Shown: positions 42,128 to 51,094 of the stretch, piece after piece
Position numbering within the stretch: position 1 is the stretch's first letter
Layout: each line of letters opens with the position of its first letter
Source of the DNA: Gimesia algae
GTDB taxonomy: Bacteria > Planctomycetota > Planctomycetia > Planctomycetales > Planctomycetaceae
Direction: 5' to 3'
DNA: 64,000 nt
Assembly: GCF_007746795.1 (NCBI RefSeq)
Contig: NZ_CP036343.1
Span: forward strand, 1,864,531 to 1,928,530
Notes under the pieces: model-generated
Databases searched by the model: none
The model's input: the letters and a program-made list of their open reading frames with translations, nothing else
What the model was told of the DNA's origin: nothing
Made by a program: the position numbers and the translations under genes

Positions 42128-42700
42128 TTAATTCCAGTTGGTTAAATGCGACCGCTCATAGTCTACAAAAGCCTGCACGCCTGCGATACGCATTGAGTCT
42201 GATTTAACTGATGAAAAACCACTGCTGGAGAAAGGAAGTTCACTTCGACAATCAAGTTCCCAATGTTGATGCCACCGCGTGCACGAAGTAAACGCTGCAA
42301 AGTCGAGGCCCAGACGCGAGAAGTAGTTGTCCGGCAGGGCACCTTTGAGCGAGGCGTTGCTCTTTTCGACGGCGGTCAGAGCCGAGTCGATCTTGATGGC
42401 GATATCCCCCTGCTTGGCCTGCTGCTGGATATAGCTCCAGCGGGAGGTCTCGGGCAGGAAGAAGACGTTTTTCATGGCGTAGAATTCGACGAGGTCGGTG
42501 TATTGCGCTTTCCCCTCCGCGATGAGTTCCGCACGGCGTTCTTCGAATTGATCGGACACGAACTTGAGGAAGATCAGGCTGAGGACGACGTGTTTGTATT
42601 CGGAAGACTCCACACTGCCCCGCAGCCGATTCGCGGAATCCCAGAGGGACTCCTCAAACCCTTTATCACTCTTCTTGGGGGCTGCTTTTTTCTTCGCCAT
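42128..42700 (-). pseudogene. Remnant of an older type I hsdM (N-terminal part)
   Basis: 190 codons, of which about the first 133 match the N-terminus of a different HsdM subfamily: GFEESLWDSANRLRGSVESS, EYKHVVLSLIFLKFVSDQFE, EFYAMKNVFFLPETSRWSYI, LKGALPDNYFSRLGLDFAAF. After that homology stops and no SAM or NPPY motif follows. AAGGAAC precedes the ATG, so a truncated peptide could still be made. It pairs with the hsdR stub at 34023-34379 as the two ends of one earlier operon. Confidence 0.87.
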
Positions 42701-42798
42701 GGGGGTTCCTTGATGTTGCTCTCTGTAACTACTGCGAAAGGTTCAAAACGATTTCTACCACGAAATTCACGAAAAGACACGAAAGGCTGGCTGACTTA

Positions 42799-43950
42799 TC
42801 AGACGGTGTTGACTGGTTCCTGCAGGGTTTTCTTCATCTGTTCTGCGGCTTCGAGCAGTGGCTGTTTAAAGGTTTTTTCCAGTCGGCTCATATGCTTGAT
42901 CATCCAGTCAATCAGTTCCGGCCAGTTTTCTTTGTCGTAGCCATCAATCTCGAGCGGGTACTGGATACGCGAGACTTTTTTATCATCATTGCGATACCAG
43001 GTTAACGGATACCCGAACTTATCTTCCAGGATTTCTTTTTGCGAGGCTAACGCATCAAAGATCAATTTGTTTTCTTTCAAATCAGAACGTCCCATGATAA
43101 CTTCAACGCGTGATTCCGATTTTCCAAAGATCAGGGTAAAGGTGCAACCACTGACACCTGAGCCGGCACTGATCCATTGGTCTTTACTGGGGCTGACATT
43201 TTCGAACAGGTGGCAATCACTTTTGTGTAAGGCATTGACTGCCTGCTCCCAGTATTGGAGACGAATACGATAGCGACTGTGCTGTTTACCGACCGTCTCT
43301 TTTTCCTCCTTGGCTTTCGCGTTGATGCTGATCATCAACTCTTCGGCTTCCGGCGTGGGGATGATCTGTTCGACGTTGAGGTACAGGTCGTTGTCATGGC
43401 GATAAGGAGTGACTTTCATGCACTGCAGCGAGATACCGTTACCCAGCAGCCAGAGTGCCGTGCTGGTGACCTCTTTACGGAAATTCGCGGCGACAAACAT
43501 CAGCCGCTGTGTATTCGTGCTGTTGAGCACTACTTCTTCCAAATCGGAGAACTCCAGAAATTCGACGACATTTGCGGCGGCGTCTTCGTTGCTGCGGCCG
43601 CTTTTGCTTAAGTATTCCTGGTAGGCCTTGATGATTTGTTCTTTGGTGAAGGTGGAACAGTAGCTGGCGTATTTGAGGGCCTGCCAGACGACGTCGCGGC
43701 CGGAATCGTCCAGTTTGTTTTCGATGATGACCAGGTTGCCGTCTTTGTCGAGTGCCAGCAGATCCAGACGTTCTTTGGTGTCGTCGAAGCCGTCAAACTC
43801 TTTCTGGATGATCAGCAACTCTTCCCCCAACGCGGCGGGCGTGTGGGCCAGCCATTCCTGCAGGTGGTGCCGTTCGGTAAAACCGAGTTCTGAGAATTTG
43901 GGGGAGTCGACTTCAATAATCCGGTTCGCTGCCTGGTCGATCTTATACAT
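42799..43950 (-). CDS. DUF4268 protein with PD-(D/E)xK-type nuclease domain
   Basis: 383 aa. Residues about 20-100 look like a NucS/DUF91-type nuclease fold: RLDLLALDKDGNLVIIENKL, where the D and the ExK (ENK, about 77-80) would be catalytic, then QALKYASYC. The C-terminal part (about 215-370) matches DUF4268: RYRIRLQYWEQAVNALHKS, FGKSESRVEVIMGR, LTWYRNDDKKVSRI. Proteins like this are often found near restriction or other defence genes; the role is unproven. It lies upstream of the old hsdM stub on the same strand, separated by 98 bp containing a TACCACGAAA...CACGAAA repeat motif. Confidence 0.8.
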   Translation of the reverse strand: MYKIDQAANRIIEVDSPKFSELGFTERHHLQEWLAHTPAALGEELLIIQKEFDGFDDTKERLDLLALDKDGNLVIIENKLDDSGRDVVWQALKYASYCSTFTKEQIIKAYQEYLSKSGRSNEDAAANVVEFLEFSDLEEVVLNSTNTQRLMFVAANFRKEVTSTALWLLGNGISLQCMKVTPYRHDNDLYLNVEQIIPTPEAEELMISINAKAKEEKETVGKQHSRYRIRLQYWEQAVNALHKSDCHLFENVSPSKDQWISAGSGVSGCTFTLIFGKSESRVEVIMGRSDLKENKLIFDALASQKEILEDKFGYPLTWYRNDDKKVSRIQYPLEIDGYDKENWPELIDWMIKHMSRLEKTFKQPLLEAAEQMKKTLQEPVNTV

Positions 43951-44249
43951 GGGCCATCTCTGCTACTGCATCTACGAAAAATTCATCGGAGAGCCAATGA
44001 GGAGTCAAAGGTTGTGTGCACGAATCCCCAGTGTAGCAAATGGTTACCTGATAGCAAGTTAGCGGTTGTAAAGTGGTCGGTAGTGAGTACCACAGACAAC
44101 GAGTTTCGCGAACAGAATTAAGAGTAAGATCCGCTCAGAGGACGTTTCAAAGTTGAGCGGAGATCTGAGTTGTCTTCACAAGAATTTCAATTGGACAAAC
44201 GACCTAAAGTAATTGTTCCAAAGCGTCACAAGCTATTGACGTGCTCCCT
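43951..44249. other. Non-coding gap
   Basis: No gene seen. Contains TTTCGCGAACAGAAT (44104-44118), a relic also found as TTTCACGAACAGAAT at 48413 and 50283. Confidence 0.4.
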
Positions 44250-44816
44250 TTAAACGAGATCCAACAGGACATGTCCCTTCCGGAACACCGGCAAGGGGCG
44301 GCCGGAACTCGTATATAACAGAGTGTCCGGGGCAATGCCCAGCTGGTTCAGAATTGTTGCATTCACATCGGCAGGCGAACACACTGCAGAGACAGGTTCC
44401 GAACCAGTCTGATCCGTCGCCCCGTAGACAGCCCCCTGTCGAAAGCCCCCACCGGCAACCAGGACACTCATCGTCCGCGCCCAGTGATCGCGTCCCCCCT
44501 GGCAGTTGACCACCGGAGTCCGACCGAACTCGCCGGCGCAGTACACAATCGTTTCCGACAACAGTCCGCGCGTCTTCAGATCCGAAATCAAAGCAGCTAA
44601 CGCCCGGTCAAGCTGTGGCAGTAGCGATTCACGCAACTGGGCAAAGTAGGGATTCTGTTCCGATACCAGCCAGTCGTAAAACTGTTTCCGCAGATCCTCC
44701 TGCGGGTTGAAAGCATCGCTACCCAGTGCGCGTGGCGGCACGGACGTCCCCGCTGCCTGCCAGCACTGCGAGCACAATCCGTATTCGGCAGCGGCCAGAA
44801 ATCTGAAATGAATCAT
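44250..44816 (-). pseudogene. Fused remnant of DUF1553 and DUF1501 genes
   Basis: One frame carries pieces of two families. Residues about 25-62 (VPPRALGSDAFNPQEDLRKQ, FYDWLVSEQNPYFAQ) match the start of DUF1553 (PPRxLGGxA...D.R..LADWL.S..NP.FA). From about residue 63 (LRESLLPQLDRALAALISDL, TIVYCAGEFGRTP, GGRDHWARTMSVLVAGGGF) it is the C-terminal third of a DUF1501 protein. The haem, DUF1549 and most DUF1501 parts are gone. The natural order would be DUF1549/1553 then DUF1501, so a deletion of several kb joined them. The 5' end overlaps the truncated M56 gene. Confidence 0.8.
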
Positions 44817-45816
44817 TCAGCAGCATTTCCACCCTTCGATACAGACTCGATCGGGTTTCCGCCATCGTGAGTGCTCCCATGGATAGTTTGACTTTCTGTT
44901 GTGAGAAAGCCACCAAAGTCGCCGCGTATTCCGCAGGCTGGTCTGTCTGACAGGCGGCAAACTGATCTGCTATCTGGTCCTGGCTGAGCCGCAGCTCCCG
45001 TTTCAGTTTCCAGAAGAAAGGTTGTGGCCACAATAGAATCTGGCACAGACTGGCCAGCTGCCAGGTCATCAGGTCACGTCTCTGAATATGTGACCATTCA
45101 TATGCCAGGCTGTGCTGGAGTACCAGCTCATCAGGGCCTTCGACCACGCTTCGCGGCAGCAGAATGGTGGGGCGGAAGACACCGCAGACCAGGGGCACCT
45201 GGATCCGGTCCGACATGCTAAAGCGAATATCGATACGCGATAAGAACGCGGCAAACAATGTCCGGACACGTGTACTGCTCGATCCTGTCAGCGGTGTTGA
45301 CTGAGAGAGCAGTCGCCAGGTCAGAGCCAGACCTGTCAGGAGGTAAACCAGTTGCACTGCAGAAATGAAAACGAATCCCGCGACCGTCCATAGCTGGACC
45401 GTCTGCCACACTCCCCGGGCTGACTTCACTCGAGGAACGCTGGCCTGAGCAGTGCTGGCCGGCAGTGAAGCCCCCTCGTTCACATCAGCAATTGTGGTTT
45501 CAGCAGTAACAGCAGGAGGTATGTTATGTGCAATATGGACTCCCTCAGGTTCGATGCTGCTGACATCCGGTGCGGGAGTTTTGAGAGTTTCCACAGTCGT
45601 CTCAGCCGGCAAGATCGGCACCAGGATAGCTGGTAGCCAGCTGAAGTTGATCAGCAGCAGCACGGCCAACAGAATCGAAAGCGACAGCTGAATCAGCCGC
45701 ACACGTTCCAGTGGCTGCGTTATCCGCTGGAGCAGCAGCAGGCTCACCCCCAGCAGACAGAATGCAGGCAGTGAGAATCGTACAATCAAATCAAACAGAA
45801 ACTCGACCGATATCAT
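44719..45816 (-). pseudogene. Truncated BlaR1/M56-type membrane peptidase
   Basis: Membrane helices lie at about 5-28, 40-65 and 145-170. The M56 domain follows: VCGVFRPTILLPRSVVE, then LAYEWSHIQRRDLMTW (about 236-250), and LRLSQDQIADQFA. The zinc motif HExxH reads YEWSH here, so the first histidine is lost (TAT instead of CAT, one base change). After about residue 340 the frame enters DUF1553/DUF1501-derived DNA and is no longer M56-like, so the sensor region and C-terminus are missing. The start overlaps the blaI stop as ATGA. It is probably not a working protease. Confidence 0.78.
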
Positions 45817-46202
45817 GAGTCTTTCTCCCTGTTTTCCTGCTTGGCCTTACGGGCTTTTGCGATCAGTTTTTCCAGATCACGCATTTCTTCAGGCGAGACA
45901 TTCTCTGCCGAAAGCATGCTGAGTACGAATTTATCGAGGGCACCATCAAACACTTTTTCCACAAACCGGCTGGTCGCCTTCTCCAGCGTATACACTGGAG
46001 TGTAGTAGTCTGTGCGTCCTTCACTCCGCTTTTTGACGAAGCCTTTTCTGCACATGATGCGCACCAACGTCTGCACCGTTGTAAACGCACATTCTCCCCC
46101 CGGGCAAAGAGCCTCGTGAATGTCGCGGACCTTAGCTTCGCCCAGATTCCACATCACTTTCAGCAGATCGAGCTCACGATCACTTGGCGTGAGGGTTGTC
46201 AT
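45813..46202 (-). CDS. blaI: BlaI/MecI-type repressor
   Basis: 129 aa from the ATG at 46202, which follows GGAGG with good spacing; an upstream start would bury that site. Winged helix: LTPSDRELDLLKVMWNLGEA, VRDIHEAL, FTTVQTLVRIMCRKGFVKK. Dimer tail: FVEKVFDGALDKFVLSMLS. BlaI-type repressors are inactivated by cleavage through their M56 partner. As the adjacent M56 gene is truncated, this repressor may now be uninducible. A perfect palindrome lies 32 bp upstream. Confidence 0.9.
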   Translation of the reverse strand: MTTLTPSDRELDLLKVMWNLGEAKVRDIHEALCPGGECAFTTVQTLVRIMCRKGFVKKRSEGRTDYYTPVYTLEKATSRFVEKVFDGALDKFVLSMLSAENVSPEEMRDLEKLIAKARKAKQENREKDS

Positions 46203-46233
46203 CAGGAACCTCCATTTGAAATCTCCACACACA

Positions 46234-46252
46234 ACTAAACTAATAGTTTAGT
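46234..46252. promoter_or_regulatory. Candidate BlaI operator (perfect palindrome)
   Basis: Nine-base arms ACTAAACTA and TAGTTTAGT around one central base, in the promoter region of blaI. Position and symmetry fit an autoregulatory site; the sequence itself is not one I can match to a published operator. Confidence 0.7.
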
Positions 46253-46866
46253 TTAGCAAGACCAGGTACTCTGTCAATACGGCATTTTGAGAAAATCTCA
46301 AAGACATCAGCAACAAATACCATCTCAGATACGAAGATGCGTGTGTCGCTTTGGACTTTGTATTGTCCGTCAGCAATCCACAGAACTTGCAGTTGAAATC
46401 CTGGGAGAAGAGGAAACCAAAATACAAGACAAGGGTCAGCCCGCGAATATGTGTGAGTTTCACTAGCGCATAGGGAGTCCACGAATTTGGTCGTATTAAG
46501 ACACGTACCGGAATACATATGAGTTGACAGGATTACAAAAGCGACCGGGATAACGGGGGGCGAGGAGAGGAGCATGACTTCAGGACCGACTGCGCCGAGC
46601 CATCCCGTTGATCCCATTGTTATGTGCCGTTTCGAAACAGTTCAGGCTCGCATACAGCAATAAGCAGGGTACGAGGAGAGTGAGGAAATCACCAATGCGA
46701 TCACAGTCCCTGCAGCTCAACTGAGTTTGGGATGTTCTATGAGTTCCGTGAGCAAGAGACTTTATTGATTTTACTCCGCAGAGAGACGCAGATGTTTCAG
46801 ATGGTTTTCAATATAGAATATTTAATATGAATTGCCCCTGCATCGACATAACTGGTTTGTAAAGCG
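46253..46866. other. Non-coding region, 0.6 kb
   Basis: Short overlapping frames on one strand show no family features. Around 46455-46495 it carries a partial copy of the 96-bp repeat (GGAGTCCACGAATTTGGT at 46474-46491). CCGCAGAGAGACGCAGA occurs near 46776. Confidence 0.5.
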
Positions 46867-47949
46867 CTACTTCTCCGTCTCAAACATCTTCCGATAATCT
46901 ACCGCCGCAAACTCATCAGACAACTCATCAGCAGTCTTCCCTGCTAACGCACCGTCATGAGCAACGAAGCGTGCAGCAAATTGTAATGGTTTGTCTTTGG
47001 TAACACGCACGTCGTGACCGAGTGTCGGTGAGAGAATCATCAGTCCCCAGCCGCGGCTGTAGAATTCATTGCGGGTATTGTTGGGGTGGCTAAACAGAGC
47101 GATCCCCGCTGTCTGATTGCCGATGCGTCCAGTGCAGTCGATCCAGCGAGGGGCTTTACGATTACCTGAGATATCCCAATAATTGCCATCAGGATTCTTA
47201 CGTTTTTCAGAATCGTGCATCATGCCACCATCATCGGGATCGATTAAATCGTTCACGCGCACCCCCATTAGCGAATGTCGATCTGCTTTCAATGTGAGTG
47301 ATTGTGAATGCGGGCTGAGTTGAGTGAATTGATCAATAATTGTATAGGGACCACGTTGGAACAGTTTGTACCGGCGTTGTTCGCTGATGACGGACTTGCC
47401 TCCAGAACTTTCTTTATCGCGTAATTGCCAATCAAGTATCAAACGCAGTTGAATTTGGTCTGTCACCTTCCAGTCTGCTTTTACAATCTTCTGAATGCCC
47501 GAAGGGCCCATCTGGAACAGGTTGTGTGTCTTGTGAAATTTGTCTATGCGTTCTGTATTGGGATAGGGCAATTGTCGATAAAAATCGACAGCATGATCAG
47601 TTCCGTCAACATGCACCTTGCCGTGACCGGTCATGATCGACTGATGGTGAATGAAGCAATACTGGTGCGTATCGGTCACTGGAACTCCTGATGGTGTGCA
47701 GACAGGATACAGTTCCGGTTTCAATCGAAAGTGCGTGGGATAATCGGTGGGGAAAATCAATGCAGCCATGTAGCGGTCACCCTGCATCAGTTTCAATCGA
47801 CGCGTCTGCCCACGGAAGGCAACCTCATCAACTACGGCATATTTTTTCTCACTAACAGGTGCATCACCCCGCGTAAGTGATGTGAGCATCGCAGTCGAAA
47901 CACCCGCTGCCCCCTGAGAAAGAAAATTGCGTCGTGATAGTTCAAACAT
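46867..47949 (-). CDS. DUF6807 (PmoA-like) protein with Tat-like signal
   Basis: 360 aa. The N-terminus SRRNFLSQGAAGVSTAML (twin arginine at 6-7) suggests Tat export. The body fits the DUF6807 family, wrongly called PmoA in many annotations: TDTHQYCFIHHQSIMTGHGK, VHVDGTDHAVDF, LGVRVND-like LMGVRVNDLI, IGNQTAGIALFSHPNN and WGLMILSPTLG. Members occur beside carbohydrate-use genes in planctomycetes; the activity is unknown. It stands alone, with no close same-strand neighbours. Confidence 0.8.
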   Translation of the reverse strand: MFELSRRNFLSQGAAGVSTAMLTSLTRGDAPVSEKKYAVVDEVAFRGQTRRLKLMQGDRYMAALIFPTDYPTHFRLKPELYPVCTPSGVPVTDTHQYCFIHHQSIMTGHGKVHVDGTDHAVDFYRQLPYPNTERIDKFHKTHNLFQMGPSGIQKIVKADWKVTDQIQLRLILDWQLRDKESSGGKSVISEQRRYKLFQRGPYTIIDQFTQLSPHSQSLTLKADRHSLMGVRVNDLIDPDDGGMMHDSEKRKNPDGNYWDISGNRKAPRWIDCTGRIGNQTAGIALFSHPNNTRNEFYSRGWGLMILSPTLGHDVRVTKDKPLQFAARFVAHDGALAGKTADELSDEFAAVDYRKMFETEK

Positions 47950-48430
47950 GTAATCTCCTTAAACTGTGTTCTGGACCACGGATTACACGGATTGTATTTA
48001 GCCACAGAGATCACAGACCATACTCACGCTGTTCGCAGGATTTGCTGAACGCGTTGTTGGGGGTCACCATGCCAATGTGCTATGAGCTTACAATTTCAAA
48101 CTACGTTCAACCATGAACGTCGTCGAGTACAAATAGACTGTCGAACCTTGAGTCTAACAGTCAATTGATCTTTGACAACAAAAATCAGGTAAAATAAGTA
48201 ACGCGGATCGCGCGACTTTTTTACGAACAGAGTTGGGAATGGGGAGCCTTAAATTTGGGTGCGGAATAACATTGGGTTGAACGGGAACGCCGACAGGGAT
48301 TCTGATCGACATCTTCGCGTGCCCCCTGATTCCGCGAAAAGGAATGGGTTCAGTTATCGCGTTGGGAGTCCGCGAATTGGGTATTTTTTCCGGAATCCAG
48401 TAATCGTATGAGTTTCACGAACAGAATCGC
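47950..48430. other. Non-coding region holding one copy of a 96-bp repeat
   Basis: No gene seen. The region separates two reverse-strand genes and must hold the DUF6807 promoter, which I cannot place. The repeat is at 48287-48382. Confidence 0.45.
48287..48382. repeat. 96-bp dispersed repeat, copy A
   Basis: Aligns without gaps to 52765-52860, from ACGCCGACAGG to GGAGTCCGCxAATTGGGT. Both include TTCGCGTG, CCTGATTCC and CGAAAAGGAATGGGTT. Confidence 0.8.
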
Positions 48431-49861
48431 TCACTTCGTCCCGTCCCAGTCAATCTTGCAGTTCGGCAACGCTCGCTGGAGTTTATTGATACCTTCGTCG
48501 GCAACCGCTGAGCCGCGGAGGTCCAGCTTCCGGAGGCTGGCAAGCCCGGCCAGGTGCTTCAGGCCGGCGCTGGAAATCTGCGTGTTGGAAATCCGTAGCG
48601 TTCGCAAATCTTCGAACCCCCCGAGGTTCGCCAGGCCTTCGTCCATCAATGCGATTCCGTCCAGATCTAAGTAAGCCGGAGCCCGAACGGTTCCGAAGAG
48701 TTGAAACAGATCTCCTGTAATCGCAGAACTGCTCAGCTTCAACTGAAACCCGTGCGAGTTTTCGAGCTTCCACCCCCACCCTCCGGGGAACACAATCTGC
48801 ATAGAATCTGACGAGGCGATCAATTCCAGCACACCACGAGGGGAAACTTGTGTGCCGCGGAGATTGACGGAATGCAGCTCAGGCAGCCCCTTTAGGTGCT
48901 CCAGGGCTGCGTCGGTCACTTCGGTACCGCTCAGGTTCAGCGAATAGAGATGTGTTGCCCCCCGCAGGTACTTGATGCCTGCATCCGTGACCTTGGAGCG
49001 ACTGAGCCAGAGACCGCTAACCTTGTTCCAGTAGCTGAAGTCTCGCAGAATCTGATCGGTGACCGCACTGTGACCAAGACTCTCAAATCCGGTGTCGAGA
49101 AACTCCACCATGGAAATCTCATCGCCCGCCGCAATTGTGGTGAACGCCCTGAGTGTCTCGGGGGCGAGATTCCGACTCAAGGAATGAGAAGTGATGGGAC
49201 CGGCCGTGTTCACACGCGGCCCTCGGCGGCGCGCACTGGAAATGCTCGGCAGCGATTCGTGGTTGACGGTAGAGCTCATGGTGTCGGCCGCGAGGTCGCG
49301 GGGCTCGGTCCAGAGGATATCTGAGTCGGCGATCTCAGCCACAAGAATGGTGTTTTCACGCCCGTCACGAAAGTCCTCAGATGACGTCGGCTGGTCGAAC
49401 GGGAACGCCGTGTCCTTCCCAACAATGACAACGTAGCTCGTCACCGAGTCCGATTCTGGCTCGCTGGGACAATGATAGGTCTCGGGCATCTTGTGGGCCA
49501 GGCGGATGTTGTTCGGCCCATTCCATGGCTCGTCGAAACTGTAAGCATCGTAGAGCTGTTGTTCATCCATATACGGTAGGAGGAGGACCCGCCAGCTGTG
49601 AATGGGTGTGCCATCCTCGTCAGCCAAGTAGGCGGGTGGAAAGTGGCCGTGGACTGCATGATAGTTGTGCATCGCGAGGTGCAACTTGCCCACGGGCCAA
49701 CTGCAACTGGAGTGAAGTGCCGCTTGGCGCGCGATGTCAACAGAGTGCCACAGGACGCCGACAAGCACTGCGAGTCCTATGCCGCTGACGACGATCACGA
49801 TCCAATGCACACGCCGGGAAGCCTCACGGCCGGTCTTCTTGGTTCGTTTCGGTGCGGCCAC
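48431..49861 (-). CDS. DUF1559-type membrane protein fused to LRRs
   Basis: 476 aa. Membrane helix at about 21-42. A DUF1559-like region follows (LHLAMHNYHAVHGHFPPAYL, HSWRVLLLPYMDEQQLYDAY, DEPWNGPNN), then HCPSEPESDSVTSYVVIVGK. From about 255 on there are LRRs: GLWLSRSKVTDAGIKYLRGA, LNLSGTEVTDAALEHL, LRISNTQISSAGLKHLAGLA, ending with LQRALPNCKIDWDGTK, like the gene at the left edge. DUF1559 proteins are usually type-II-secretion-like substrates of about 300 aa; joining to LRRs suggests a surface recognition role (inference). No recognisable ribosome-binding site was checked further upstream. Confidence 0.8.
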   Translation of the reverse strand: MAAPKRTKKTGREASRRVHWIVIVVSGIGLAVLVGVLWHSVDIARQAALHSSCSWPVGKLHLAMHNYHAVHGHFPPAYLADEDGTPIHSWRVLLLPYMDEQQLYDAYSFDEPWNGPNNIRLAHKMPETYHCPSEPESDSVTSYVVIVGKDTAFPFDQPTSSEDFRDGRENTILVAEIADSDILWTEPRDLAADTMSSTVNHESLPSISSARRRGPRVNTAGPITSHSLSRNLAPETLRAFTTIAAGDEISMVEFLDTGFESLGHSAVTDQILRDFSYWNKVSGLWLSRSKVTDAGIKYLRGATHLYSLNLSGTEVTDAALEHLKGLPELHSVNLRGTQVSPRGVLELIASSDSMQIVFPGGWGWKLENSHGFQLKLSSSAITGDLFQLFGTVRAPAYLDLDGIALMDEGLANLGGFEDLRTLRISNTQISSAGLKHLAGLASLRKLDLRGSAVADEGINKLQRALPNCKIDWDGTK

Positions 49862-49984
49862 GTCAGTAGATCCTCTCTTAGTTTCGTTCTGCTCGCAGGC
49901 TGAACTGATACCAACGGCATCTGGCTCTCGGTTCTGCCATGATTTCTCTCATGGGGCAAATCAGTTTCTCTGGAAGGCTGTTTC

Positions 49985-50185
49985 TTGAAAAGGTTCCGTT
50001 GTATTTATACAGCTCAAATTTCACGACTCTTCGACACATTGTACCATCAAGACAGCACTTGCAATATCTGGATGGCAAATTCTCAGGGCGGCTCAGAAAA
50101 GCCGTTTCCCGAGTTGTGCGAACAATGGTCGCCTTGGCAAAACGGTTACGCGGAAAGTTTTAATAGTCGTTTCCGGGATGAATGA
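49985..50185 (+). pseudogene. IS3-family transposase fragment
   Basis: Only the last part (about 50126-50185) is recognisable: SPWQNGYAESFNSRFRDE, the conserved block around the third acidic residue of IS3-type integrases, followed at once by a stop. The rest of the transposase is absent on both sides. Confidence 0.72.
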
Positions 50186-50557
50186 CGTTTCGTGGGCGTA
50201 TTCGCCTCCTTTTTAATTATCCAGAAACCTGAATTGTTTATCAATTTCTGGATTCGGTTAAAGGGAGCATATCAGCGAACGTTTTCACGAACAGAATCAC
50301 TCTAGACGGTTAGTCCTGGGCACCAATTGTTATCTATGGCCTGCTCTTTCCGCGGCCAGTTGTGGAGCAAGAAAAGGTCTTCATCGGCAAAGTAGTAAGG
50401 ACCAGCCCGGGTTGAACAGCGTCAAATGTCGAAGTTCTCCGACAGTCGTTTCAGCCCGATAATGGCGACAGATCACTTTCCGCGAAGAACAAACCTCTGA
50501 CCGAAAAAAGTCTGTCAATCGGGATCGTTCATGGCCATCCCAAACTTCGATGACTGA
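50186..50557. other. Non-coding gap
   Basis: No gene seen. It contains TTTCACGAACAGAAT at 50283-50297, the same 15-mer as at 48413-48427. Confidence 0.4.
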
Positions 50558-50875
50558 CTAATCCAGTAAGGATTTCTCTATTTCTTCGATCTGCTGCGTT
50601 GTGATGTGTTGAACCTGACATGCCGGCAATGCCGTCTGCAATTGCGTAAGAAGCTCGTCAGACAGATCACAGTCGATGAACGTTAACAGAGACAATTTTG
50701 GAATGGCCTTGAATGACGTCAAGCTTTTCTTGGAAAGCTGTGTATTGCGAAGCGTGAGGAATTTCAGTCCCGGCAACCGGTGCAGCTGTGCAACGTTGTC
50801 AGCGTTCGCGTCATACAAATTCACTATCTCAAGCTTCGGACACTTTGCAAGATGCGCTATACCAGTTTGGGTTGG
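50558..50875 (-). pseudogene. LRR protein fragment
   Basis: The frame is open from a stop at 50876-50878 and shows LRR units TGIAHLAKCPKLEIVNLYDA, LPGLKFLTLRNTQLSKKSLT and FKAIPKLSLLTFIDCDLSD, then a terminal LQTALPACQVQ. Homology extends upstream of the only ATG (50822-50824), so this is probably the C-terminal end of a longer LRR gene. The closing motif is shared with the LRR proteins at 1-1946 and 48431-49861. Confidence 0.65.
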
Positions 50876-50878
50876 CTA

Positions 50879-51094
50879 CTGAAAAATAATACGCTCGGCT
50901 GCGATTCCCGGGTCTCAACAACAGAGGTACAAAAAAAGTGATGAAAAATCACTTTGTTTTAGACACGGAAACCGCAGCGGTTACAATTAACGGTGATCCA
51001 TACCTGGAGCGGTTCCAGGCTGATTCATATGGGAAATCTCAGTCTGGCTCAGCTTTCCAGAAAATTGATTGAATTGAGTATACAGGAGCTATGA
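50879..51094. promoter_or_regulatory. Upstream region of the propeller-like gene
   Basis: Holds the ribosome-binding site AGGAG about 8 bases before the ATG at 51095. No convincing promoter boxes were identified. Confidence 0.3.
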
